A stretch of DNA of 8,920 bases from Flavobacteriaceae bacterium. GTDB lineage: Bacteria; Bacteroidota; Bacteroidia; Flavobacteriales; Flavobacteriaceae. A program made the position numbers and the translations under genes. Shown piece after piece: positions 1 through 6,058 of the stretch. Within the stretch, counting starts at the first letter, position 1; each line of letters opens with the position of its first letter. Where the stretch lies: positions 1 to 8,920 of the forward strand of contig JAURDG010000045.1 of assembly GCA_030828025.1 (NCBI GenBank), in the 5' to 3' direction. A model generated the notes under the pieces. It did not search any database and was not told the origin of the DNA. It was given only the letters and a program-made list of their open reading frames with translations.

Positions 1-368
1 ACGATAGAAAGATCTAACAGACTCCTTAAACCATTGCAAAGTTCTAGGAGTCAACAATTGGAAGATAGTCGTCTCCCATTAAGGTTCGTGATTCTCCTGT
101 CAAAACTGCAACAATTTAGCTTGTAGACGATGAGCCAATTGAACACCAGCAGGTCAAGAAATCGAGCGCAAGTGCTGCAGTTCTTCCCAAGTCGATGCCT
201 CAGCAGAAGTCAGTTTACTCCACAGCGCTTGAATAAAAGAGAAGTCAATCAAAGCAGTCTGAAGCTTACACCAGAGCATCGGAGGATAGAAGGCAAAAAA
301 CCTTAAAGTCGATCGAGTAGCTTAAGAAATTGACCAACTATCAAGACTCACCTCCCAAACAGCAGGAG
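1..368. other. Unassigned stretch with a degraded reading frame, not matching the gene that follows
   Basis: This stretch should encode the N-terminal hundred or so residues of the SixA-type protein that follows, including its RHG motif, but the sixA frame has stops here and nothing in it looks like that domain. The best protein-like frame is on the minus strand from about 321 down to 1. It is rich in Trp, Leu and Gln (for example TWEELQHLRS and PAGVQLAHRLQ) but is broken by TGA at 156-154, TGA at 102-100 and TAA at 81-79. On the plus strand a 58-residue frame (ATG at 130, TAA at 304-306) lies in the same codon register and is probably its shadow. I do not recognise the product. It may be a decayed gene joined to the sixA fragment by rearrangement, or a chimeric contig end. 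Confidence 0.4.
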
Positions 369-545
369 GGAGTAATGACTTTTGGACACAACAATGCCTG
401 TACTTATTTAGCGTATAAACTCGCTGGTTTTCAAGGTGTTAATATTCCAACTGCTGGTGCTGTAGTTTTTCGATTTGACGTATCTTTGTGGGCATCAATT
501 CACGTTGGAGTCGCAGAATATTTCACACCTAAAATGAACGAATAA
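330..545 (+). CDS. C-terminal remnant of a SixA-type phosphohistidine phosphatase (5' part missing)
   Basis: From about residue 14 of this 71-residue frame the sequence fits the last third of SixA-like histidine phosphatases: a GHN motif (the second catalytic-site His) in a hydrophobic context, then LAYKLAGF, then NIPTAGAVVFRFDVSLW, then a short tail. Full SixA proteins are about 160 residues and start with an RHG motif carrying the phospho-accepting His; that half is absent. The first 13 residues from the TTG at 330 do not look like SixA. A second possible start is ATG 375, preceded five bases upstream by AGGAGG (364-369), unusually strong for Bacteroidota. The protein would lack its phosphorylated His and should be inactive. 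It ends six bases before ppk1 in the same frame, consistent with an original sixA-ppk1-ppx operon. Family assignment is fairly secure; whether the truncation is biological or an assembly effect is open. Confidence 0.7.
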   Translation: MTNYQDSPPKQQEGVMTFGHNNACTYLAYKLAGFQGVNIPTAGAVVFRFDVSLWASIHVGVAEYFTPKMNE

Positions 546-551
546 TTTAGT

Positions 552-2603
552 TTGGAAAAACCTTTTGTAAATAGAGAGCTTAGCTGGTTAGATTTTAACA
601 AACGAGTCCTTCAGGAGGCGCAAGACCCTAATGTTCCGCTCATTGAACGCCTTCGCTTTATCGGTATTTTCTCCAATAACCTTGATGATTTTTTTAAGGT
701 TCGGTATGCTACTGTAAAACGAATTGCCCAGATGCAGGCAACCGACCTTTCTAAGGAAGAAGTGCAAAAAGCTGAAAAATTATTACAGGAAATTACAGAA
801 AAAACCATTGCCCTTCAAGATGAGAGTTTTGCTACCATTCAGCAGATTACGCAAGAATTAAAAGACGAGCAGATTTTTGTCCTTGATGAAAATAGCTTGG
901 ACAAGGAACACGCCGCCTTTGTGCATAATTATTTCAATGAAAAAGTAAGCTCCTCGTTGATAACGGTTCTAATGGATGAGCATACACGTCTTCCTGCAGG
1001 AAAGGGAAATAATGTGTTTCTTAGTGTTCGCATCAAGCGTGCCAAAACAAAAAAACCGCTATTCGCCTTGATTCAAATCCCCAAACATTTAGATCGAATA
1101 ATTGTACTTCCGCCTCGAGGGAAAAAACGCTACGTGATTCTACTCGATGACTTAATTCGTCATCAGATGTATCACTTATTTGAAAATTTTACGCCACTAT
1201 ACATGGAAGCGCACATGGTCAAATTTACCCGTGATGCCGAACTGGATTTTGATGATGACTTGAACAAAAGTTATGTCGAAAAAGTAGCCTCAAGTGTTCG
1301 TGAGCGCAGCGAGAGCGACCCTGTTCGATTTGTGTATGACAAAAATATTGCTCCCGACACACTTGATTTGTTGCTCAAAAAATTTCATATAGGTTCTAGA
1401 GATAGTATTATTCCAGGTGGGCGTTACCACAATCGTAAGGATTACATTAAGTTTCCAAGTTTGGGTCGAGAAGATTTGCTCTATGCGTCAAAAGAACCAC
1501 TTCCCATAGTTGGCTTTTCCCTGCAAAGCAGCATCATCCAACAAATGGCAAAGCGAGATTACCTCCAATATACGCCGTATCATTCTTTTGCGTATGTGCT
1601 AAAATTTTTGCGCGAGGCTTCTTTAGACCCCAAAGTCAAGAGTATTTTTATTACAATTTATCGTTTATCCAATACCTCTCAAGTTGCTAATGCACTTATC
1701 CAAGCGGCACGAAATGGCAAGCGTGTTACGGTTCAAATTGAGTTGCAGGCTCGTTTTGACGAAACGGCAAATATTCGTTATGCCGAACTGTTTAAGAATG
1801 AAGGTATAAGACTTATTTTTGGCGTTCCTGGTCTTAAGGTGCACTCAAAAATTTGCCTCATTCAACGCATTGAAAACAGTAAACTAAAGCGGTATGGCTT
1901 TATAAGTACTGGAAATTTTAACGAATCTACGGCACGTGTTTATACGGATTATACGCTCTTTACGGCTAATCAACAACTGTTGCGTGAAGTAAATAGGGTC
2001 TTTACTTTTTTAGAAACCAGTTTTAAGGTTCCTTCTCACAAACATTTGCTAATTTCTCCATTTACGACCTCATCAGGGCTAAAAAAACGCATCGAAAGGG
2101 AAATAGTACATGCCAAAGCGGGTAAAAAGGCATTAATCCGCATCAAAATTAATAATTTGACCAATTATGACCTTATAGGTTCCTTGTATGCAGCCAGCCA
2201 AGCGGGTGTCGAAATTCGCATGATTGTGCGTGGTATATGCTGTTTGGTTCCTGGTGTAAAAGGGATAAGTGAGCACATAGAGGTCATCAGTATAGTTGAT
2301 CGATATTTAGAGCATCCGCGCATGGTTATTTTTGAAAATGATGGTGATCGGGATATTTTTATTTCTTCTGCTGACTGGATGACGCGTAATTTGGACAATA
2401 GAGTAGAGGTGTCATGTCCTATTATTGATAAGCAATTGCAGCAAGAAATTGTGAACACTTTTGAGCTAAGCTGGCATGATAATGTCAAGTCACGTTGGGT
2501 AAATGATGCCTCCAAGCCCATTTACCGCAGCAATGAGCAGCCATTACTTCGCTCACAAGAAGCTATTTATGACTATTATAAATCTAAACTTGATTCCCAT
2601 TGA
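552..2603 (+). CDS. ppk1: Polyphosphate kinase 1
   Basis: PPK1 reversibly transfers the gamma phosphate of ATP to a growing polyphosphate chain through a phosphohistidine intermediate. The 683-residue protein has the usual length and all four domains: the N-terminal helical domain (about 1-105, with NRELSWLDFNKRVL and SNNLDDFF), the head domain (about 110-310) and two phospholipase D-like catalytic domains (about 315-500 and 505-683). The expected autophosphorylated His is H431 in KVHSKICLI; the second conserved His is H588 in DRYLEHPRMVIF. The ISTGNFNE and SADWMTRNLDNRVEV signatures are present. The start is TTG 552: an in-frame TAA lies at 543-545 with only two codons between, so no ATG can replace it, and the next residues match the family N-terminus. 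There is no clear Shine-Dalgarno sequence. The gene sits six bases behind the sixA remnant and overlaps ppx, so the two are probably cotranscribed. Confidence 0.97.
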   Translation: MEKPFVNRELSWLDFNKRVLQEAQDPNVPLIERLRFIGIFSNNLDDFFKVRYATVKRIAQMQATDLSKEEVQKAEKLLQEITEKTIALQDESFATIQQITQELKDEQIFVLDENSLDKEHAAFVHNYFNEKVSSSLITVLMDEHTRLPAGKGNNVFLSVRIKRAKTKKPLFALIQIPKHLDRIIVLPPRGKKRYVILLDDLIRHQMYHLFENFTPLYMEAHMVKFTRDAELDFDDDLNKSYVEKVASSVRERSESDPVRFVYDKNIAPDTLDLLLKKFHIGSRDSIIPGGRYHNRKDYIKFPSLGREDLLYASKEPLPIVGFSLQSSIIQQMAKRDYLQYTPYHSFAYVLKFLREASLDPKVKSIFITIYRLSNTSQVANALIQAARNGKRVTVQIELQARFDETANIRYAELFKNEGIRLIFGVPGLKVHSKICLIQRIENSKLKRYGFISTGNFNESTARVYTDYTLFTANQQLLREVNRVFTFLETSFKVPSHKHLLISPFTTSSGLKKRIEREIVHAKAGKKALIRIKINNLTNYDLIGSLYAASQAGVEIRMIVRGICCLVPGVKGISEHIEVISIVDRYLEHPRMVIFENDGDRDIFISSADWMTRNLDNRVEVSCPIIDKQLQQEIVNTFELSWHDNVKSRWVNDASKPIYRSNEQPLLRSQEAIYDYYKSKLDSH

Positions 2604-3487
2604 GACTTTATAAATACGCTGCCATAGACATCGGGTCAAATGCCATTCGCTTGCTCATCAGCAATGTTATAGAGCGCAAGCATCATCCAACCGTTTTTAC
2701 GAAAAACGCCATGATTCGTGTGCCCATCAGATTGGGGCAGGACACGTTTTCTTCGGGTTCTATCGGAATGTCCAATCAGCAACGTATGATTGATGCCATT
2801 CAGTCGTTTAAAATACTCATGGGCATTCACGATGTTTCACACTATATGGCATGCGCCACATCAGCACTTCGCGAAGCCAAAAACGGCAAACAGTTGATAG
2901 CTAAAATTTTTAAAGAAACAGAAGTTAAAATTGATTTAATTGAAGGCAAACGTGAAGCCGAAATCATTGCATTAACTGATTTGTATAGTGTTGTAAAACC
3001 GCATAAGTCTTATTTATTTGTTGATGTTGGTGGTGGCAGCACCGAACTCACAGTTATTCATCACGGCAAAACAATTGCTTCTAAATCATTTAAAATTGGC
3101 ACGGTCAGACTGCTCAATAAAATGGTTCAGGATCAAGAATGGGAATCTTATATAAACTGGATTGCCAAACACACCCAAGCACTAGATCGAATTTCGGTAG
3201 TTGGATCTGGTGGTACCATCAATAAGGTGTTCAAAATGTCGGGAAGAGCAATTGGAAAACCTCTGTCGTTTATGGATTTAACAGAGTTGTATGAGCTACT
3301 TAAAAAGAAAAGTGCCAAGGAACTATTGATTAACCTTCAGCTTAACCCCGATCGCGCCGACGTGATTGTGCCAGCGGTGCACATTTACTTGTTGGCAATG
3401 AAACAAAGTGGTGCCATCAAAATCCACGTCCCTAAAGTAGGATTAGCCGATGGGATGATTAAGTTGCTCTACAAAGAATTGCATTAA
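2600..3487 (+). CDS. ppx: Exopolyphosphatase, Ppx/GppA family
   Basis: Ppx/GppA enzymes release terminal phosphate from polyphosphate, and some members also hydrolyse pppGpp. The 295-residue protein is the short, two-domain form (actin-like ASKHA fold) without the C-terminal extension of the long E. coli-type enzyme. Visible motifs are the phosphate-1 loop AIDIGSNAIRLLI (8-20), a LIEGKREAE segment (113-121) at the catalytic Glu region, the phosphate-2 loop VDVGGGSTEL (141-150), VGSGGTINKV (201-210), NPDRADVIVPA (249-259) and the terminal GLADGMI. The start is TTG 2600, which shares TTGA with the ppk1 stop and so suggests translational coupling. Pairing with ppk1 supports a role in polyphosphate turnover over a purely ppGpp role, but this is inference. 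Its TAA overlaps the dnaX stop on the other strand. Confidence 0.93.
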   Translation: MRLYKYAAIDIGSNAIRLLISNVIERKHHPTVFTKNAMIRVPIRLGQDTFSSGSIGMSNQQRMIDAIQSFKILMGIHDVSHYMACATSALREAKNGKQLIAKIFKETEVKIDLIEGKREAEIIALTDLYSVVKPHKSYLFVDVGGGSTELTVIHHGKTIASKSFKIGTVRLLNKMVQDQEWESYINWIAKHTQALDRISVVGSGGTINKVFKMSGRAIGKPLSFMDLTELYELLKKKSAKELLINLQLNPDRADVIVPAVHIYLLAMKQSGAIKIHVPKVGLADGMIKLLYKELH

Positions 3488-5244
3488 TATTCTAAGTTAA
3501 ACGCCTGTTTAAAGTCCTCAATAATCGGATTTTTTTTGCGCAGCTCTTCGTATTTATCTGCTGCGGTATAGACAAATTTCTTTTCCTCTTTCACATCTAC
3601 CTGTACATGCAAACTAAGGTGGTCATTGCTTAAGTGTTCACGAAGATAGGTGAGTAGCGGTTTGCTGTTTTTTTCAAGTTCCACTCGGTTGGTTTCGTTT
3701 TGAACCAACAGATGAATTTCAGTTTTATTTTTAAGTCGAGGTATATCTAGCCCAAGTAAAGCTACCATATTGCGTGAGCCACTATCAGTCATTTTTTGTG
3801 TATAAGCATTCCAATGCAGCTCCAAAAGCTCTTGGGTTACTTGCGCTTCATGTATGGCTGTTTTTTCCTCGTGTTCAGTCGCTTTTTCTTGGTGTTCTTT
3901 TTGAACACGCAAACTGGATAGTGACAATCCAGACACGCCTTGTGCTGACAAATCCAGCTGGATTTCAGCCTTTACTTCTTCTTGCTTTTCTGGCGGTGTC
4001 AGTATCGCTTCAACTACCTGCGTCGATTCCGTTTGTTCTGGTTGTTCTTCCTGTTGTTCACTGTTTTTGTGATTTGTGGGTACATCAGTACTGCTATCAG
4101 AAGGCGTTAGTGCTGATTTGGATGGCGTTAGCGTTGGTTGTTGTCCATCAAATGGTTTTATGTAGGGTTTAGCCTTTTTTTTTTCGGATTCGTTAAGCGA
4201 AGCCAATTGCATTAGGCATAGCTCTACCTGTAAATGAGGATTTAGGCTGCCCTTGTAGTTTAAGGCATATTGATTTATGACGTCTAGTCCTTGCAGTAAA
4301 AATGATGCTGGAATCGCTTTAGCTTGTGCCTCAAATTTTGAAGCCGTTTCTGCACTAACTTCAAGGAGCTTTATGGTTCCTTGATTTTGACACATCAATA
4401 AATCGCGAAAATGCTTTGCTAAGCCATTGATGAAATGGTACCCATCAAACCCTAAGTCTATGAGTTCATTGAAACGTAGTACCGCTTGATGTAAATCTCC
4501 GGCATGCACCATGTCTGTTATGCCCAAATAGCTGTCGTAGTCCAGAATATTAAGGTTTACCGAAACATGCTTGGCGGATAGTTCGGTTCCCGAATAGCTA
4601 ACCATGCGATCAAAAATGGATAGCGCATCACGCATGGCACCATCGGCTTTTTGTGCGATTAGGTGTAGGGCTTCACTTGCTGCGTTTATTCCTTCACGTT
4701 GCGCAATAGTCGCCAAGTAGTCTTCAGCATCTTTGATGCTAATTCGCTTAAAATCAAAAATCTGACAACGAGAAAGTATGGTGGGGATGATTTTCTGTTT
4801 CTCTGTTGTCGCCAAAATAAAGACGGCATGCTTGGGCGGTTCTTCAAGGGTTTTGAGAAAAGCATTAAAAGCAGCGGAGCTAAGCATATGCACCTCGTCA
4901 ATAATATAGACTTTGTAGGTTCCTTTTTGGGGAGGAATACGCACTTGCTCAATGAGTGTACGAATATCTTGTACAGAATTATTCGATGCTGCATCAAGTT
5001 CAAATACATTGAATGCAAAATCTTCGTTTGGGTCAATGGTGGTTTCGAGGCTATTGATTTTTTTGGCAAAAATTCGTGCACAGGTTGTTTTTCCAACGCC
5101 CCGCGGACCACAAAACAGCATGGCTTTTGCGATTTTGCCTTGGTCGATTGCATTTTGAAGCGTTTGTGTAATGGCTTGTTGCCCCACCACGTCGGCAAAA
5201 GTTTGCGGCCTGTATTTTAATGCCGATACAACAAATTCACCCAT
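3484..5244 (-). CDS. dnaX: DNA polymerase III subunit tau (and probably gamma), clamp loader
   Basis: DnaX is the ATPase of the clamp loader that opens and loads the beta sliding clamp; its tau form also ties the loader to polymerase and helicase. The 586-residue product shows the Walker A loop GPRGVGKTT (46-54), Walker B IIDEVHML (114-121), the SRC arginine-finger motif (158-160), sensor 2 GAMRDALSI (202-210), a helical collar domain to about 350, a Gln/Glu/Ser/Thr-rich linker (about 358-465) and a folded C-terminal domain (about 470-586). The start ATG 5244 gives the family N-terminus MGEFVVSALKYRPQTF; the frame runs further upstream, but that part overlaps rnpB and the promoter region and does not resemble DnaX. 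No cysteine pair lies between Walker A and DAASNN, so the zinc module of E. coli DnaX is absent. An A10 slippery run falls at residues 354-357. The 3' end overlaps ppx by four bases, tail to tail. Confidence 0.97.
   Translation of the reverse strand: MGEFVVSALKYRPQTFADVVGQQAITQTLQNAIDQGKIAKAMLFCGPRGVGKTTCARIFAKKINSLETTIDPNEDFAFNVFELDAASNNSVQDIRTLIEQVRIPPQKGTYKVYIIDEVHMLSSAAFNAFLKTLEEPPKHAVFILATTEKQKIIPTILSRCQIFDFKRISIKDAEDYLATIAQREGINAASEALHLIAQKADGAMRDALSIFDRMVSYSGTELSAKHVSVNLNILDYDSYLGITDMVHAGDLHQAVLRFNELIDLGFDGYHFINGLAKHFRDLLMCQNQGTIKLLEVSAETASKFEAQAKAIPASFLLQGLDVINQYALNYKGSLNPHLQVELCLMQLASLNESEKKKAKPYIKPFDGQQPTLTPSKSALTPSDSSTDVPTNHKNSEQQEEQPEQTESTQVVEAILTPPEKQEEVKAEIQLDLSAQGVSGLSLSSLRVQKEHQEKATEHEEKTAIHEAQVTQELLELHWNAYTQKMTDSGSRNMVALLGLDIPRLKNKTEIHLLVQNETNRVELEKNSKPLLTYLREHLSNDHLSLHVQVDVKEEKKFVYTAADKYEELRKKNPIIEDFKQAFNLEY
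4169..4185 (-). other. Putative -1 frameshift or transcript-slippage site in dnaX producing a gamma-like protein
   Basis: Read on the minus strand, dnaX codons 354-358 are GAA AAA AAA AAG GCT, a run of ten A residues (4184-4175) that contains the in-frame slippery heptamer A AAA AAG used by E. coli dnaX. A -1 shift on AAA AAG makes the next codons GGC (Gly) and TAA, giving a product of about 358 residues made of exactly the ATPase and collar domains. Slippage by the polymerase would also truncate the protein: one extra A leads to GGC TAA, and one A fewer reaches TAA a few codons later. A possible downstream stem (4153-4145 with 4125-4116, nine pairs with one bulge) begins about 20 bases after the heptamer, further than the usual stimulatory spacing. 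No Shine-Dalgarno-like element precedes the run. The sequence is seen; its use is inferred. Confidence 0.6.
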
Positions 5245-5248
5245 GATG

Positions 5249-5281
5249 TAAAGATACACAAAGAGATTCGTTTGGCACAAA
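5249..5281 (-). promoter_or_regulatory. Candidate Bacteroidota-type promoter for dnaX
   Basis: On the minus strand TTTG (5281-5278) is followed after 21 bases by TATCTTTA (5256-5249), one mismatch from the Bacteroidota -7 box TAnnTTTG, with the expected spacing from a -33 TTTG. The ATG of dnaX begins only four bases after the box, so the mRNA would have almost no leader or none. This is a motif match only. Confidence 0.35.
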
Positions 5282-5314
5282 AATCTATACGATAATACTA
5301 AAGGAAGAATAACG

Positions 5315-5322
5315 TATTTTTG
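5315..5322 (+). promoter_or_regulatory. Candidate -7 box of the rnpB promoter
   Basis: TATTTTTG matches the Bacteroidota -7 consensus TAnnTTTG exactly and ends four bases before the predicted 5' end of the RNase P RNA, the spacing expected for a transcription start at about 5326-5327. No TTTG is found at the usual -33 distance; the nearest (5271-5274) is too far upstream. Confidence 0.45.
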
Positions 5323-5325
5323 CTT

Positions 5326-5617
5326 GGCAGGCCTCCTTATCGCTCTGCTTTTAGTAGAGAGGAAAGTCCGGACACCACAGCGCAGCATAGCGGGTAACGC
5401 CCGTCGCCCTGATTTTTTCGGGGTAGGACTAGTGCAACAGAAAGCAAGTACAGTTCGGCTGTAGTGAAATCAGGTAAACTCTATGCGGTGAAACGCCATG
5501 TAAACCAACGTTAAGGGTAGCGCGCCCATGTTGGCGGGTAGGCGGATAGAATACTGTAGTAATGCAGTGTCCAGATTAATGATAAGGCACGACAGAATCC
5601 GGCTTACGGCCTGCTTT
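5326..5617 (+). ncRNA. rnpB: RNase P RNA (M1 RNA), bacterial type A
   Basis: This is the catalytic RNA that, with the RnpA protein, removes 5' leaders from tRNA precursors. The hallmark conserved blocks are present in order: GAGAGGAAAGTCCGGA (5357-5372), GGGTAACGCCCG (5392-5403), AGTGCAACAGAAAGCAA (5431-5447), GGTAAACTC with GCGGTGAAACGCC, and near the 3' end CGACAGAATCCGGCTTACGG. Helix P1 closes the molecule by pairing GCAGGCC (5327-5333) with GGCCTGC (5608-5614), which sets both ends to within a few bases. At about 290 nt it is shorter than E. coli RnpB; the P12 region is reduced to a six-pair hairpin (5407-5412 with 5418-5423) with an all-U loop. It diverges from dnaX and converges on the VOC gene. 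Identity is secure; exact ends are estimated. Confidence 0.95.
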
Positions 5618-5620
5618 TTT
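5601..5620 (+). terminator. Probable transcription end of rnpB
   Basis: The 3' strand of P1 is followed directly by six T residues (5615-5620) and further AT-rich sequence. The local hairpin is weak, so termination or 3' processing here is inferred from the end of the RNA fold and the T-tract. The tract overlaps the stop codon of the oppositely oriented VOC gene. Confidence 0.4.
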
Positions 5621-6038
5621 ATTTATTGGTAGGTATTTGCATGGTGTCAAAAAAATCTTCTCGAGGCTCCCATAATTCTATGACATTGCCTTCAGGATCC
5701 AACAGGTGTATAAATTTACCATACGGATAAGAAACTAAGGTGTCGATAAATTTAATACCACTTTTTTGCAGCTTTCGGATTAGTTCTTCCATGTTTTGTA
5801 CTCTATAATTCAACATAAATGGTTTTGTTGATGGATGAAAGTAGTCTGTATCGTTAGGAAAGACTGACCAGTGCAAGTACTTGATTTTATTTGGAGTGAC
5901 AGCGTTTCGCATTTCAAAGGTAGCACCATACGGATTTAGGATTAATCCCAAATGAGTTGCATACCATTGTTTTAATTTTTCTGGTGCTTGTGCCTTAAAG
6001 AAAATGCCTCCAATTCCGGTGATTTTTGCCGTGTTCAT
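5619..6038 (-). CDS. VOC-fold (glyoxalase/bleomycin-resistance-like) protein
   Basis: The 139-residue product is a single vicinal-oxygen-chelate unit with two beta-alpha-beta-beta-beta modules: the first opens with ITGIGGIFFKAQAPEKLKQW and reads YATHLGL (26-32), the second has VQNMEELIRKLQKSGIKFID (80-99) and closes with the family signature LLDPEGNVIELWEP (112-125). Glu121 is in the place of the usual metal-binding Glu, but the first strand lacks the common His, so metal binding and a glyoxalase I reaction are doubtful. Substrate is unknown; such small proteins include isomerases, dioxygenase-like and resistance proteins. The start is ATG 6038. It lies 20 bases after wbqC in the same direction and is probably the last gene of the dapB-lepB-wbqC transcript. 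Its TAA falls in the T-tract behind rnpB, so the transcript would run antisense to rnpB unless it stops there. Confidence 0.85.
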   Translation of the reverse strand: MNTAKITGIGGIFFKAQAPEKLKQWYATHLGLILNPYGATFEMRNAVTPNKIKYLHWSVFPNDTDYFHPSTKPFMLNYRVQNMEELIRKLQKSGIKFIDTLVSYPYGKFIHLLDPEGNVIELWEPREDFFDTMQIPTNK

Positions 6039-6058
6039 GATGGTGTGATTTGGAGCCT

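Noticed and set aside
79..156. TGA reassigned to Trp as an explanation for the broken frame
   Set aside because: A TAA also interrupts it, TGG is used in the same frame, and the other genes in the window use TGA as a normal stop (ppk1, lepB).
130..306. 58-residue plus-strand frame near the left edge
   Set aside because: It is in codon register with the minus-strand protein-like frame, rich in Ser/Arg/Gln, and has no recognisable features.
2165..2521. Minus-strand frame of 118 codons inside ppk1
   Set aside because: It is opposite conserved PPK1 catalytic sequence including H588 and has no domain of its own.
3530..3537. Second A run (eight A on the minus strand) near the dnaX 3' end as another slippage site
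   Set aside because: It lies about 15 codons from the natural stop, so slippage would hardly change the product; it is probably chance in Lys-Lys-Asn codons.
3774..4172. Plus-strand frame of 132 codons opposite the dnaX linker
   Set aside because: Its Leu/Val/Phe-rich composition is what the complement of the Gln/Glu/Ser/Thr-rich linker codons gives; no start context or family resemblance.
4699..5220. Open frame of 173 codons on the plus strand, antisense to dnaX
   Set aside because: It lies opposite the most conserved dnaX ATPase region and has no recognisable domain; dnaX codon structure explains it.
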